Assembly: GCA_015272325.1 (NCBI GenBank)
Contig: JACYLU010000011.1
Span: forward strand, 1-64,000
DNA length: 64,000 nt
Source of the DNA: Synechococcales cyanobacterium C42_A2020_086
GTDB taxonomy: Bacteria; Cyanobacteriota; Cyanobacteriia; Elainellales; Elainellaceae
Direction: 5' to 3'
Shown: positions 29,689 to 38,775 of the stretch, piece by piece
Layout: every line of letters begins with the position of its first letter
How positions within the stretch are numbered: the first letter of the stretch is position 1
The notes under the pieces: generated by a model
What the model was told of the DNA's origin: nothing
The model's database searches: none
What the model saw: only the letters and a program-made list of their open reading frames with translations
Position numbers and translations under genes: made by a program

Positions 29689-32190
29689 CTATGAATGACT
29701 CGGGGACAGCGAGGGTTCCACGGGTCTTTGCAGTTCCGTTGATGTCAGCCGCGTTTCTTGCTGCAGCCTTGCCAGCAGCTTTAGCGCTTTCTGAGCGTTT
29801 GGTTGGCTGCCTTGATCGCAAAACAGGCGGACTGCCGTTTGCAAATCCGCAATAGCCTCGGACAGGCGTCCTAGTTTTTGTTGAGCCAGACCTCGGTAAT
29901 AGTAGGTGACAGCAGATTGGGGAGCTAGCTGAATCGCTTCACTGTAGTCGCAGATCGCGTTGGCATGACGATCTAACTTCTGCTGAGTCAGTCCTCGATA
30001 GAAATAGGCAACAGCAGAGTCGGGTGCCCTCTGAATTGCCGAGGCATAATCGTCGAGTGCTCCCCACAGATCGCCCTGCTCAGCTCGCACAAAGCCTCGA
30101 TTGCAGTAGGCCGCGCTTTGATGGGGGTGGAGCCGAATCGATTCGCTGAAATCGGCAAGGGCGGCATCGAGGTTTTGGGTATCGTAGTAGGCTAGCCCTC
30201 GATAGTTGTAGGTAATTGCATCCTCGGGGGATAGGCTAAGCATGTGGCTGTAGTCGGCAATGGCTCCGGTTTTGTCTCCTAGCTCATAGCGAGTCACAGC
30301 CCGATTCCAATAGGACGTGAGATCGGTGGGCACCAAACTTGGGTCATCAAACCGCTGCAACAGCCGCTGAATCACTTCTGGATCCTTAGTGCGTAGTTTC
30401 AGTTGCAATTCCGGAAAGGGAGTCGCGGTTTCCAATCCGTTGGCGATACCTAGCACTGCAAAGGAGCGATCTGAGACTAGGAAGTTCTCGCTCGTGCCCA
30501 AAATTTTGAACTGAAAGCGATCGGGGAAGACCCGTTTCAACTGCAGCAAATTGTGCAGTGTTTCCTGAAGCGCTCGGTGAGGAGCCTCATCCATCCAGCC
30601 CCGCCGTAGCTTGTTGAGCAAGCGCCCTTCGTCACGGTCTGCCAGATGGCACCAGCCGATCGCCAACTGGCCATTGCGGCTGAGAAACGCCTCAAATTTC
30701 TGCATTAGTGCTGCATCGAGGGGGCAACTATCGGACCAGGGCAAAATCAAGACCAACTGTTCCTGGGTGCTGTCTAGCGCTTCCTCTAGAACGGCACGGC
30801 TGCCCGTCAGCAATCCTGCCTCGCCCGTATCATCAGCATTGAGATCAAAAATCAGCTCGGCTTGAGGAATGGCTGCAATGGTCTGCAACTGACGATTCAT
30901 AGCATGCAATTCTTGATCCAAGACAGTCTGAATCCGCGCTTGAAAGGTGGCAATCGCCCTTTCCGAGGCAGGAAGCCGTTGCGACAGATCGGTTAATTGG
31001 CGCTGCAGAGCCACCACATCTAGACTGTGCGGCAGTTGGTTAATTTGTTCACGCAACTGCTGCTGCTGCTGAGCCAACTGTTGGGTAAATTCCTGAATCG
31101 TCCCCAATTGGGCCCGTAAGTTCGTCAAGTAGGCACTGGCTAGCTCCTGGAGTTCGGGATATACCTGGGAAGGCACTGTCCCCAAATGAGATAACTGTAG
31201 GGACTCCTCAGCAAGGGCTGCCTCTAACTGACTCGATAGAACCAGCTTTGTGGCAGGCGTAGGGGAGTCTGTTTCAGGGGAGTCATAGGAGTTATGGGAG
31301 TTTCCCTCATTCGATACCCCTTGGGGCGACTCCTGCGGTGATGCGTGCAACGTTCGCTTGAAGTGGAGTGCCGCGGTCTCGATGGCAATCACCGACTGTC
31401 GCAGCATGTCTTGCTGCTGATGCAATTCTTTAATTTCGTTCGTTAAGCTAACTAGATCGCGCCGGGGCACTAGCTCGGCAATAACTTTGATTAGCTCTGC
31501 TACCTCTTGTTTTAGCGCTCCAACATCCACCGGCGGCGGCAGCTTGGCAAATTGTCGATTCAAGCGGGTTACTTGTTCTTGCAGCGCCGTCAGGCTGGGT
31601 TTGGTATGGTAGCTCAACGTTTCCAGGTTGGACTGCAACCCACTGACAGTACTGCGCAATTGTTCAATGCTGCTGCGCAAGGCATCCGTTGGGTTGGTCT
31701 CTGCCATTGCCTTCAAGTTCGCCTGCAGCCCAGACACCTCTTCCATAACGCGGCTGTACTGGCTGCTAAGCTGCCAGAGTTCGTGCTGAACAGGAGCCAA
31801 TTGCTGCTGTTCCAGTTGGCTCAAACGCTGCTGTAGCCCTTGCTTCAAGGCTGCTATTTCGTGGTGCAGCTTTTCGGACGTTTCCTCACTCCGCAACCAC
31901 AACCCCCGATTCATTTTGTGAATCACTTCTGGAGTCGGTAGGGTCGCCACCTGTTGCGTCAGCCGATCGAGCTGCCGCGAAACGGCTCGATCCATCTCGG
32001 CTAAACTGGTATCTCGTCGTTCGCTCAGCTCTTGCAGTCGCCGTCGGTTGACTAATCCCAAAACCACCAGCACCGATAGCGGGGCCGTTGTGTAAAGCAT
32101 TTGCTGTAACCATACAGATGCAACCGACCCCACCCCTAAACCCACGAGTGAAACGTTCTCAAGGGTATGTAACCAAGAATGATTCTTCAT
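29689..32190 (-). CDS. coiled-coil / PLD-like / TPR protein
   Basis: This 833-residue protein has a membrane segment near residues 10-45 (SLVGLGVGSVASVW, LSVLVVLGLVN). Long coiled coils rich in Gln, Leu and Glu follow to about 440. The segment at ~460-610 (LVLILPWSDSCPLDAALM, FQFKILGTSENFLVSD, FAVLGIANGL) resembles a phospholipase-D-type fold in which the HxKxxxxD motif has become SENFLVSD, so catalysis seems lost. Five or so TPR units run from ~640 to 800 (AITYNYRGLAYYDTQNLDAALADF and similar). It is probably a membrane-tethered scaffold. It lies 300 bases downstream of infB on the same strand. The PLD assignment is from pattern memory only. Confidence 0.7.
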   Translation of the reverse strand: MKNHSWLHTLENVSLVGLGVGSVASVWLQQMLYTTAPLSVLVVLGLVNRRRLQELSERRDTSLAEMDRAVSRQLDRLTQQVATLPTPEVIHKMNRGLWLRSEETSEKLHHEIAALKQGLQQRLSQLEQQQLAPVQHELWQLSSQYSRVMEEVSGLQANLKAMAETNPTDALRSSIEQLRSTVSGLQSNLETLSYHTKPSLTALQEQVTRLNRQFAKLPPPVDVGALKQEVAELIKVIAELVPRRDLVSLTNEIKELHQQQDMLRQSVIAIETAALHFKRTLHASPQESPQGVSNEGNSHNSYDSPETDSPTPATKLVLSSQLEAALAEESLQLSHLGTVPSQVYPELQELASAYLTNLRAQLGTIQEFTQQLAQQQQQLREQINQLPHSLDVVALQRQLTDLSQRLPASERAIATFQARIQTVLDQELHAMNRQLQTIAAIPQAELIFDLNADDTGEAGLLTGSRAVLEEALDSTQEQLVLILPWSDSCPLDAALMQKFEAFLSRNGQLAIGWCHLADRDEGRLLNKLRRGWMDEAPHRALQETLHNLLQLKRVFPDRFQFKILGTSENFLVSDRSFAVLGIANGLETATPFPELQLKLRTKDPEVIQRLLQRFDDPSLVPTDLTSYWNRAVTRYELGDKTGAIADYSHMLSLSPEDAITYNYRGLAYYDTQNLDAALADFSESIRLHPHQSAAYCNRGFVRAEQGDLWGALDDYASAIQRAPDSAVAYFYRGLTQQKLDRHANAICDYSEAIQLAPQSAVTYYYRGLAQQKLGRLSEAIADLQTAVRLFCDQGSQPNAQKALKLLARLQQETRLTSTELQRPVEPSLSPSHS

Positions 32191-32491
32191 GTCACACGAC
32201 AGCTTTCATAGACGCTTTGCATTCACGGACGATGATCTGTTGAGTCGTTGAGCCAAACAGGGGGCATATTCTTCTCTTCTGCCTTTTCCTAGTTCAATCA
32301 GGAAATCTTGCCCCGGTTAAACACTTCGACCTCGCAGCAGCTCATGCAAAAGGACTGAGAAGTTGCTTCCCAGCCCAGAGTGTTGATCGATTCAGATGTT
32401 GATCTACTCGGATTCAGATCTATTTAGTCTATTTAGCAGTCGTTGAATAAGCGGCCCTTAAACCAAGGACTCAGCGATGGATACCAGTGGA
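32191..32491. other. spacer between infB and the TPR gene
   Basis: These 301 bases show no gene. I see no strong hairpin with a T-run, so it is unclear whether infB transcription continues into the TPR gene. Confidence 0.4.
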
Positions 32492-35400
32492 CTAAGCCGA
32501 TAGGGTGCGGCGCTTCGAGACCAAACGGAAGGCCTCAATGATGTCACCGATCTCCCAATCTTTGAAGGCATCCACTCCGACGCCACACTCATAGCCAGCG
32601 TTGGCTTCCTTAACGTCATCTTTCATCCGTTTCAGCGAGTCGAGGTTGCCTTCAAAAACAACCTCCCCTTGCCGGCGCACACGAACTCGGCAGTTCCGTA
32701 CGAGCTTACCGGATTGGACATAGCAGCCCGCTACAGCACCACGACCCACCGGGAATACAGCCCGCACCTCTGCTTGGCCCAACGGCTCTTCTACCATCTC
32801 GGGTTCTAGCAACCCTTCCATTGCGCCCTGGATATCCTCCAGTAGCTTGTAGATGATGTTGTAGTCGCGGACATCGACCCCAGCTTCATCAGCAGCTTGA
32901 CGAGCACCACTAGCAAAGGTCGTGTTGAAGCCAACAATCACGGCGCTACTCGCAGCAGCCAAATCTACGTCCGTTTCAGTGATCTCTCCGGGAGCGGCTA
33001 GAAGAACTCGAAGCTGCACTTCCTTCTGAGGTAGCTGCTGCAATGCGCCTAGAATCGCTTCTACTGAGCCTTGGACATCAGCTTTCAGAATCAGGTTCAG
33101 CTCCTTCAACTCCCCTTCTTGAGCCTGCGCCGACAGCGTATTGAGGCTGACTCGCCGCGACGCCATAGCCTGCTGCAGACGAGACTGACGCTGCTGGTCG
33201 GTACGGCTTGCAGCAATAGCGCGTGCTTCCTTCTCATCTCGGTAGACTTCAAATTCGTCTCCGGCAGCTGGAACATCGCTCAGCCCGAGCACCTCGACCG
33301 CAAAGGACGGTGATGCTTCCTCAACCCGCTGCCCTCGGTCGTCCACCATGGCTCGCACCTTACCGAAGGCTGAACCCGCGACTAAAACATCACCTACCCG
33401 CAGCGAGCCATTTTGCACAATGAGTGTCGCTACCGGACCACGTGCTTTGTCGAGGTGAGCTTCAATCACCGTTCCCTTCGCTGGACGATTGGGATTGGCA
33501 TAGAGATCTTCCACCTCCGACACCAGCAGGATCATCTCCAATAGGGCATCCAGATTTTCGCCTTTGATGGCACTCACTGGCACCATAATGGTGTCGCCGC
33601 CCCACTCTTCCGGAACCAAACCGAATTCGGTCAGCTCTTGCTTCACGCGGTCGGGTTGAGCTTCCTCTTTGTCGATTTTGTTGATTGCGACAATAATCGG
33701 GACTCCTGCGGCTTTGGCATGGCTGATGGCCTCAATCGTTTGAGGTCGCACACCATCGTCAGCGGCGACGACTAGAACCGCCACATCAGTCACCCGCGCC
33801 CCACGAGCCCGCATAGCCGTGAAGGCTTCATGGCCCGGCGTATCGAGGAAAACGACCTGCTGCACCCTGCCTTCTTGCTCGACATCTACATGGTAGGCTC
33901 CGATGTGCTGAGTAATGCCACCTGCTTCGCCCTGTGCCACCCTAGTCTTGCGGATTGAGTCAAGTAGGGTGGTTTTTCCGTGATCAACGTGGCCCATAAT
34001 CGTGACCACCGGCGGACGACGCTGCAGGTTTTCGAGGTCTTCCGCATCCAGCATCTCCGTAACCTTGCGAGCTTCCGCTTCGGCTTCGGTGGTGCGCACG
34101 GTAACTCCATACTCCTGAGCCACCATCGCGGCAGTGGGAATATCCAGAATCTGGTTAATATTTGCCGCGATACCCTTAATGAATAGAATCTTGATCAGCT
34201 CAGTCTCCGGCACAACCAACGCTTCGGCCAGATCATGAACCGAGATGCCGGCACTCAGGGCGATTTCCTCCGGTCGCTGTCGCGTTTCCTCTTGGCGACG
34301 TTCACGACGGAACGAACGTGATTCACCTCGTTTCGACCGTTGGGGAGAGGCTACAACAGGTGGTTTAGGAGCAGCCGGGCGGCTCTTGGGCTTAGGAGGT
34401 CGCGCCAACGACAGGCTAACCTGCACGGGAGCGTTTTCGTCCTCCTCTTCTTCGTCCTCCTCTTCTTCAAAGACCTCATCGAGATCGATGTCGATGATGT
34501 CCTCTTCGTCATCAATTAATGGCGTGCGCCGCTTCGACTTTGTACCAGTCTTACCGGCTCTCTGAGCTTCGGTTTCTTCCTCGTCTTCCTCTTCCCAGGT
34601 CTTGCCACGCTTCGGTGCTCGCTGCAGCGTTGGGCGGCGGACTTCTTCAACAATACTCTCTCCTGGTTTTACCCCAACGGCAGAGGCTGCCTTACTCGTT
34701 CCTTCTCCCTCACTAGCTGAATCAGCACCCGGTCGAACGGGTTTGCGGCGCAGTTCCAGCACCGGTTTAGGCTTCAGCGTAGGCTCTGCACTGGTTGCTT
34801 CCGAGCGTCGCGGCGGCTCTTTAGCAGCACCTACCTCCGCTGGACGCCGACTTTCTCGAGCAGCGGGTTCGGTCTGAGCAACTCGTGGCCGCTTCAAAAT
34901 TGGGCGATTCACCGAGCTAGGAGAAACCGCGGCGGGGCGAGCAGCTTGCGGGGGAGTTGGCTCTGCCGGACGAGCTGGCGGTGGCACTAACTCTGCAGAG
35001 GCAGCAACCGGCTCACTCTCCACCGGAGGTGCGCTGGATTCAGCCATAGGCTCGGGCAGCTGGGGAGTCTCTGGCTCAACCGCAGCTTCAACGGCTTCCC
35101 TTTCAGTGTCCATCATCTCAGAATCCGTCTCAGCAGGAGGTTGAGGCTTGACCTCTTCCATCGGCTGACTTGTTGCCTCAGCAGGGCGGCTTGGAGCGGT
35201 CAACTGCGTGGGAGGCTCTGACGGAGGCTGTGGAGCGGGAGTCGGTTTTGCAGCGGGCGCTACAGCCTCTGCCTCAGGGCGTTTGGGAGGTTCAACCAAA
35301 GGGCGATTGCGACGAATTTCGAGAATTTGCTGCTTTTTCACGGGAGGCTGAGGGCTGGATGGCCGGGAAGAACCCGAAGCAGAAACCGCAGGCTTGGACG

Positions 35401-35581
35401 TGGGATGACTGGAAGTATACTTCTCAGCAGCGCTTCGAATTCTTGCCGCCTCAGCTTCTGTAATTGTGCTGCTATGGCTCTTGACGGAAATATTAAGCTG
35501 ATCACAGACCGCCAAAATATCGCGATTATCCAAATTCAATTCCTTTGACAACTCGTATATTCTCACTTTGCCGTTGTTCAT
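32492..35581 (-). CDS. infB: translation initiation factor IF-2
   Basis: IF-2 is the GTPase that brings initiator tRNA to the 30S subunit and promotes subunit joining. The 1,029-residue length is usual for cyanobacteria, which have a long N-terminal region. Residues 1-60 hold the IF2-N module ([18 protein letters not shown]). Residues 60-430 are low-complexity, rich in Pro/Ala/Glu, with an acidic run near 365-385. A second IF2-N helix bundle precedes the G domain, with GHVDHGKTT near 530, DTPGHEAF, and NKID. Domains II-IV complete the protein to the C-terminal [26 protein letters not shown] precedes the ATG. Confidence 0.96.
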   Translation of the reverse strand: MNNGKVRIYELSKELNLDNRDILAVCDQLNISVKSHSSTITEAEAARIRSAAEKYTSSHPTSKPAVSASGSSRPSSPQPPVKKQQILEIRRNRPLVEPPKRPEAEAVAPAAKPTPAPQPPSEPPTQLTAPSRPAEATSQPMEEVKPQPPAETDSEMMDTEREAVEAAVEPETPQLPEPMAESSAPPVESEPVAASAELVPPPARPAEPTPPQAARPAAVSPSSVNRPILKRPRVAQTEPAARESRRPAEVGAAKEPPRRSEATSAEPTLKPKPVLELRRKPVRPGADSASEGEGTSKAASAVGVKPGESIVEEVRRPTLQRAPKRGKTWEEEDEEETEAQRAGKTGTKSKRRTPLIDDEEDIIDIDLDEVFEEEEDEEEEDENAPVQVSLSLARPPKPKSRPAAPKPPVVASPQRSKRGESRSFRRERRQEETRQRPEEIALSAGISVHDLAEALVVPETELIKILFIKGIAANINQILDIPTAAMVAQEYGVTVRTTEAEAEARKVTEMLDAEDLENLQRRPPVVTIMGHVDHGKTTLLDSIRKTRVAQGEAGGITQHIGAYHVDVEQEGRVQQVVFLDTPGHEAFTAMRARGARVTDVAVLVVAADDGVRPQTIEAISHAKAAGVPIIVAINKIDKEEAQPDRVKQELTEFGLVPEEWGGDTIMVPVSAIKGENLDALLEMILLVSEVEDLYANPNRPAKGTVIEAHLDKARGPVATLIVQNGSLRVGDVLVAGSAFGKVRAMVDDRGQRVEEASPSFAVEVLGLSDVPAAGDEFEVYRDEKEARAIAASRTDQQRQSRLQQAMASRRVSLNTLSAQAQEGELKELNLILKADVQGSVEAILGALQQLPQKEVQLRVLLAAPGEITETDVDLAAASSAVIVGFNTTFASGARQAADEAGVDVRDYNIIYKLLEDIQGAMEGLLEPEMVEEPLGQAEVRAVFPVGRGAVAGCYVQSGKLVRNCRVRVRRQGEVVFEGNLDSLKRMKDDVKEANAGYECGVGVDAFKDWEIGDIIEAFRLVSKRRTLSA

Positions 35582-35927
35582 CCACTATCCCCTCTGCGTC
35601 CCGATCGATTTTTACATATCTGAACCTACTGCTTTTGTTGAAACTACATTGGAAACACTAACCAAATGTTCTACAACAAGGCAACGGTTTCCCTTGAAAA
35701 AGCGGGGTTAGGAAACCCATAAGCAGCCCATAAGACCGCTCCTCGTGCTCTGAGTCAAGCTTCCCCAAGCCAAACCCAGAATAACAGGGCTGTACTAACA
35801 ACCCTCTCTACCATCTTGCACGAATTTCTTGAAAAAGGAAGGCAATTTTCAGGCAACATCCAGCCCAAGGACCGCATTGTTCACGTTCTTGATCGTTCGC
35901 ATCATCCAAATTAACGAAGTGTCTATC
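35582..35927. other. spacer upstream of infB
   Basis: These 346 bases separate infB from the small ORF behind ylxR. I see no further gene. An infB-proximal promoter may lie here, but none is clear enough to mark. Confidence 0.4.
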
Positions 35928-36056
35928 TCAGTGAAGCGATTCCAGCAGTGCCGCAATCTGCTGTAGTCCAACCAGTAGCGACTCATCTAAGTTACCTGCT
36001 GTTGGTATGCATAGCGAGGCACTCAGATCCTGCCGGAGTAAAGCACAAGTCAGCAC
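35928..36056 (-). CDS. possible 42-residue ORF overlapping the ylxR stop
   Basis: A GTG start shares its first base with the last base of the ylxR stop codon (TAGTG), an arrangement typical of translational coupling. The 42-residue product starts MLTCALLRQDLSASL and ends in a predicted amphipathic helix DESLLVGLQQIAALLESLH. No family is recognised and there is no separate ribosome-binding site beyond what re-initiation would need. It could be chance, since short frames are common. The overlap and the regular helix make it worth testing. Confidence 0.3.
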   Translation of the reverse strand: MLTCALLRQDLSASLCIPTAGNLDESLLVGLQQIAALLESLH

Positions 36057-36445
36057 TAGCTAATTGACTCGGAAGTTGCTTGCTGAGCCACTGTGGAAGC
36101 GGTAGAACCAGCAGGTGTGGAGCTATCCTCCACTGTTCGGGACTCCATTGTTCGATCGGCTCGATCGGCTGTTGGATTAGCAGATGCTGGATCTGTGGAT
36201 AGACGTTGCCAGAGAATGTGATAGACCTCCTCGGGAATTACGGCTTTCAGCGATCGCCCTAAACGATTCTTCTTCTGGGCAATTTGCAGGCAGCTCGCCT
36301 GTGGGCAGAGGTAGGCAGAGCGGCCCATCCCCTGATCTAATTGTACCTGCTGTGATGGAAATACTCGAACAACTCGCCAAAAGGCTGATTTGTGAGCAAC
36401 CCTGCGGCAACTGATACAGCGACGATAGTTGGGAAGCATAACCAT
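36056..36445 (-). CDS. ylxR: YlxR (DUF448) RNA-binding protein
   Basis: This 129-residue protein opens with the DUF448 signature YRRCISCRRVAHKSAFWRVVRV, then GRSAYLCPQASCLQIAQKKNRLGRSLK. YlxR (RnpM in firmicutes) is a small basic nucleic-acid-binding protein encoded between nusA and infB in many bacteria; it binds RNase P RNA in some species. The C-terminal 45 residues are a Ser/Thr/Ala-rich tail not seen in the short bacterial forms. GAAGAG lies nine bases before the chosen ATG; a second ATG six bases on is also possible. It lies 85 bases after nusA, in the same operon. Confidence 0.9.
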   Translation of the reverse strand: MVMLPNYRRCISCRRVAHKSAFWRVVRVFPSQQVQLDQGMGRSAYLCPQASCLQIAQKKNRLGRSLKAVIPEEVYHILWQRLSTDPASANPTADRADRTMESRTVEDSSTPAGSTASTVAQQATSESIS

Positions 36446-36530
36446 TCAGCATAACTCTTCAGGGAAAGGGTAGCGCCGACAACACCAGCAAGCCCAGCAG
36501 GTACGGACTAGGGAAGCTGCATCCAGGAGG

Positions 36531-37889
36531 CTATTGAGGACGCTGTAGTGCTTCTTGCGCTTCAGTTCCAAAACCGTCGTTGGTTGCGCTCTCAGCAGTA
36601 CTGGCCTCTGAGGGAGCGTCTGCTAGATCCTCAGTCGCTTCTGCCTCCAATAAGTCCTCATCGGTATTCGCTGCTTCGGCTTCTTCGGCCAGAGCTGCTT
36701 CTCGCGCCAAACGCCGCTCTTCGGCCAGCGCTTCCATCTTGCGTGTTTCTGCCTCGTAGTCGTACTTCGCCGTGTCCTTGATGTCAATCTTCCAGCCGGT
36801 CAGGCGAGCTGCGAGCCGCACGTTTTGCCCCTCTTTGCCAATGGCAAGACTGAGCTGATCCTCTGGAACCAGAACATGAGCTTGTCGTTCTTCAGGGTTA
36901 ATCAAACGCACCTCATCAACCCGTGCCGGACTGAGGGCATTGGCAATATAAGTAGCTGGATCAGGCGACCAGCGGATGACGTCAATTTTTTCGCCGCGCA
37001 GCTCATTGACCACCACCTGAATGCGGGAGCCTCGCGCCCCAATGCAAGCCCCTACTGGATCCACATCCCGTTCTAAGGTATCAACGGCAATCTTGGTGCG
37101 GGGTCCAACCGAGCGCGACGGCGGATTGGCTTCCCGTGCCACGGCAACAATCCGTACGATTTCATCTTCAATCTCAGGCACTTCGGTCGCAAACAAATCC
37201 ACCACCAGCCCTGCATCGGCTCGAGACACCAGCAACTGGGGCCCCCGGTGGGAGCCTTCTGAGACCTTCTTCAGGTAGACCTTGAAGGTGGCATTGGCGC
37301 GATAATTGTCGTTGGGTAACTGATCTCGCTTTGGCAGTTCGGCCTCGACTTCGGGTTGCCCAAAGCCACTACTGACGGCCATGATCACTGACTGGCGCTC
37401 GAATCGCAGCACTTTAGCCTGCAGAACAGTCCCCTCTAGCTCTTGGAATTCTTCCTGCACCAGCTTGCGCTGCTGATCGCGCAGCTTTTGGGCCAGCACT
37501 TGCTTGGTTTGAATGGCTGCCATTCGCCCAAATTCTCCTTGATCCGGCGTCACATCGAGCACCACGGTATCGCCCAATTGAGCTTCGGCCGCCACTTCCT
37601 GAACTTCCGCCAGAGCAATTTGATGATCCGGGTTGCTCACGGCTTCCACAATAGTTTTAGTAGCCAGCACGCGGAAGCCTTCATCCTCTACGTCTAGCTC
37701 TACCTCGAAGTTGTTGAAATATTCATCGTCAAAATTAGTTACGTCAGGTCGATGGGTGCGCCGGTAGCGCTCGTATCCTTTGAGCAGGGCTTCTCGCAGT
37801 GCCGCTTGCACCGCGTGTTTCGGCAAATTGCGCTCGCGGCTAATATTGTCGATCATGTCTTGAAGCCCAGGGAGAGTAACCATTGACAT
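36531..37889 (-). CDS. nusA: transcription termination/antitermination factor NusA
   Basis: NusA binds RNA polymerase and modulates pausing, intrinsic termination and antitermination. The 452-residue protein has the N-terminal RNAP-binding domain (MSMVTLPGLQDMIDNISRERNLPKH), an S1 domain near 130-200, and two KH domains with IGARGSRIQVVVNELRGEKIDVI and IGKEGQNVRLAARLTGWKIDI. The tail after ~365 is acidic and Ala-rich, with no extra C-terminal repeats. ATG at 37889 is chosen because GGAGG lies eight bases before it; the open frame extends five codons further. It belongs to the rimP-nusA-ylxR-infB group. Confidence 0.95.
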   Translation of the reverse strand: MSMVTLPGLQDMIDNISRERNLPKHAVQAALREALLKGYERYRRTHRPDVTNFDDEYFNNFEVELDVEDEGFRVLATKTIVEAVSNPDHQIALAEVQEVAAEAQLGDTVVLDVTPDQGEFGRMAAIQTKQVLAQKLRDQQRKLVQEEFQELEGTVLQAKVLRFERQSVIMAVSSGFGQPEVEAELPKRDQLPNDNYRANATFKVYLKKVSEGSHRGPQLLVSRADAGLVVDLFATEVPEIEDEIVRIVAVAREANPPSRSVGPRTKIAVDTLERDVDPVGACIGARGSRIQVVVNELRGEKIDVIRWSPDPATYIANALSPARVDEVRLINPEERQAHVLVPEDQLSLAIGKEGQNVRLAARLTGWKIDIKDTAKYDYEAETRKMEALAEERRLAREAALAEEAEAANTDEDLLEAEATEDLADAPSEASTAESATNDGFGTEAQEALQRPQ

Positions 37890-38072
37890 CGGAGCAGCCT
37901 CCAAATTTTCAGTTGTTGAGTTGTTTAGTTTTCAATTGCTTGGGGTTACCACTCAGCAGAGCAGCCATGAGAGGATATCCTCTCTTCCTGACTATCACCT
38001 TGCCGATTGGGTCACAGCCTGGACAGGACTCACCTCCGTCCAGTTGTCGTCCTCAGTGCTGTTTCAATTCCG

Positions 38073-38534
38073 TCAAGACCGCTCTACAAGCTGTACCGTA
38101 CTAATCAAATCTCGAGGAATTGGAATCGAGCGTCCCTTCTGACTGAGATAGACCGCATTTTCATCGCGTCGTACCAGTTGCCCAGTCCAGGTGAAGTGTC
38201 CTTCGTAGGGTTCCTTTGTGGTTACGACAACCGGAAACCCCTTGAAGGAAATAAACTCCCGATCGGTCGTCAGAGAGCGGGAAATGCCAGGACTCGATAC
38301 CTCCAACACATATGCATCAGGAATTAAATTTTCTGCGTCTAACGCTGCTTCCAGAGCACGGCTCATGCGCTCGCAATCGTCTAAGCTCGTATCTTGGTGC
38401 AGGTTACGAATATCCACCCGCAGCACAGGCGGATTTTGATGGGTGTGAAACACCGCCCCTACCACATCGAGTCCTAGGGTGTTGGCAACAGGAGTGGCCA
38501 GGTTAATGACTTGTGCAATCACAGGATGAGTCAT
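38073..38534 (-). CDS. rimP: ribosome maturation factor RimP
   Basis: RimP assists maturation of the 30S subunit. The 153-residue protein begins [21 protein letters not shown] and carries [40 protein letters not shown] and a C-terminal SH3-like barrel. ATG at 38534 matches the cyanobacterial family start; the open frame extends 15 codons upstream through a small hairpin (AGGCAG...CTGCCT, 38544-38561). The Shine-Dalgarno sequence is weak. An intrinsic terminator lies 48 bases upstream of the start, so expression of the whole operon may depend on readthrough or on a promoter in that short gap. Confidence 0.93.
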   Translation of the reverse strand: MTHPVIAQVINLATPVANTLGLDVVGAVFHTHQNPPVLRVDIRNLHQDTSLDDCERMSRALEAALDAENLIPDAYVLEVSSPGISRSLTTDREFISFKGFPVVVTTKEPYEGHFTWTGQLVRRDENAVYLSQKGRSIPIPRDLISTVQLVERS

Positions 38535-38581
38535 ATTCGCAACAGGCAGTCGCACCTGCCTTCTGGCAGAAATATACAATT

Positions 38582-38606
38582 AAAAAAAGTGGGCACCGAC
38601 CCACTT
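38582..38606 (-). terminator. intrinsic terminator in the rimP leader
   Basis: On the minus strand AAGTGGG pairs with CCCACTT (7 bp, loop of 6) and runs directly into seven T residues. It lies 170 bases after the membrane-protein gene and 48 bases before the rimP start. It may end the upstream transcript or act as an attenuator. Confidence 0.75.
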
Positions 38607-38775
38607 CTGATGCAATGATGCTTGAACAATGATGCCGAACACCGGGATGTTAAACATCGTCATAACATCAGCGAGGGACGGGAACTGTCCCCTTACAGAT
38701 GTCAGTTTAGCGCATCCATTTTGGATTGGTGTTCATTGGCGATAGAACCTGCTCCTTCTCTATGCGCTTGGATCT

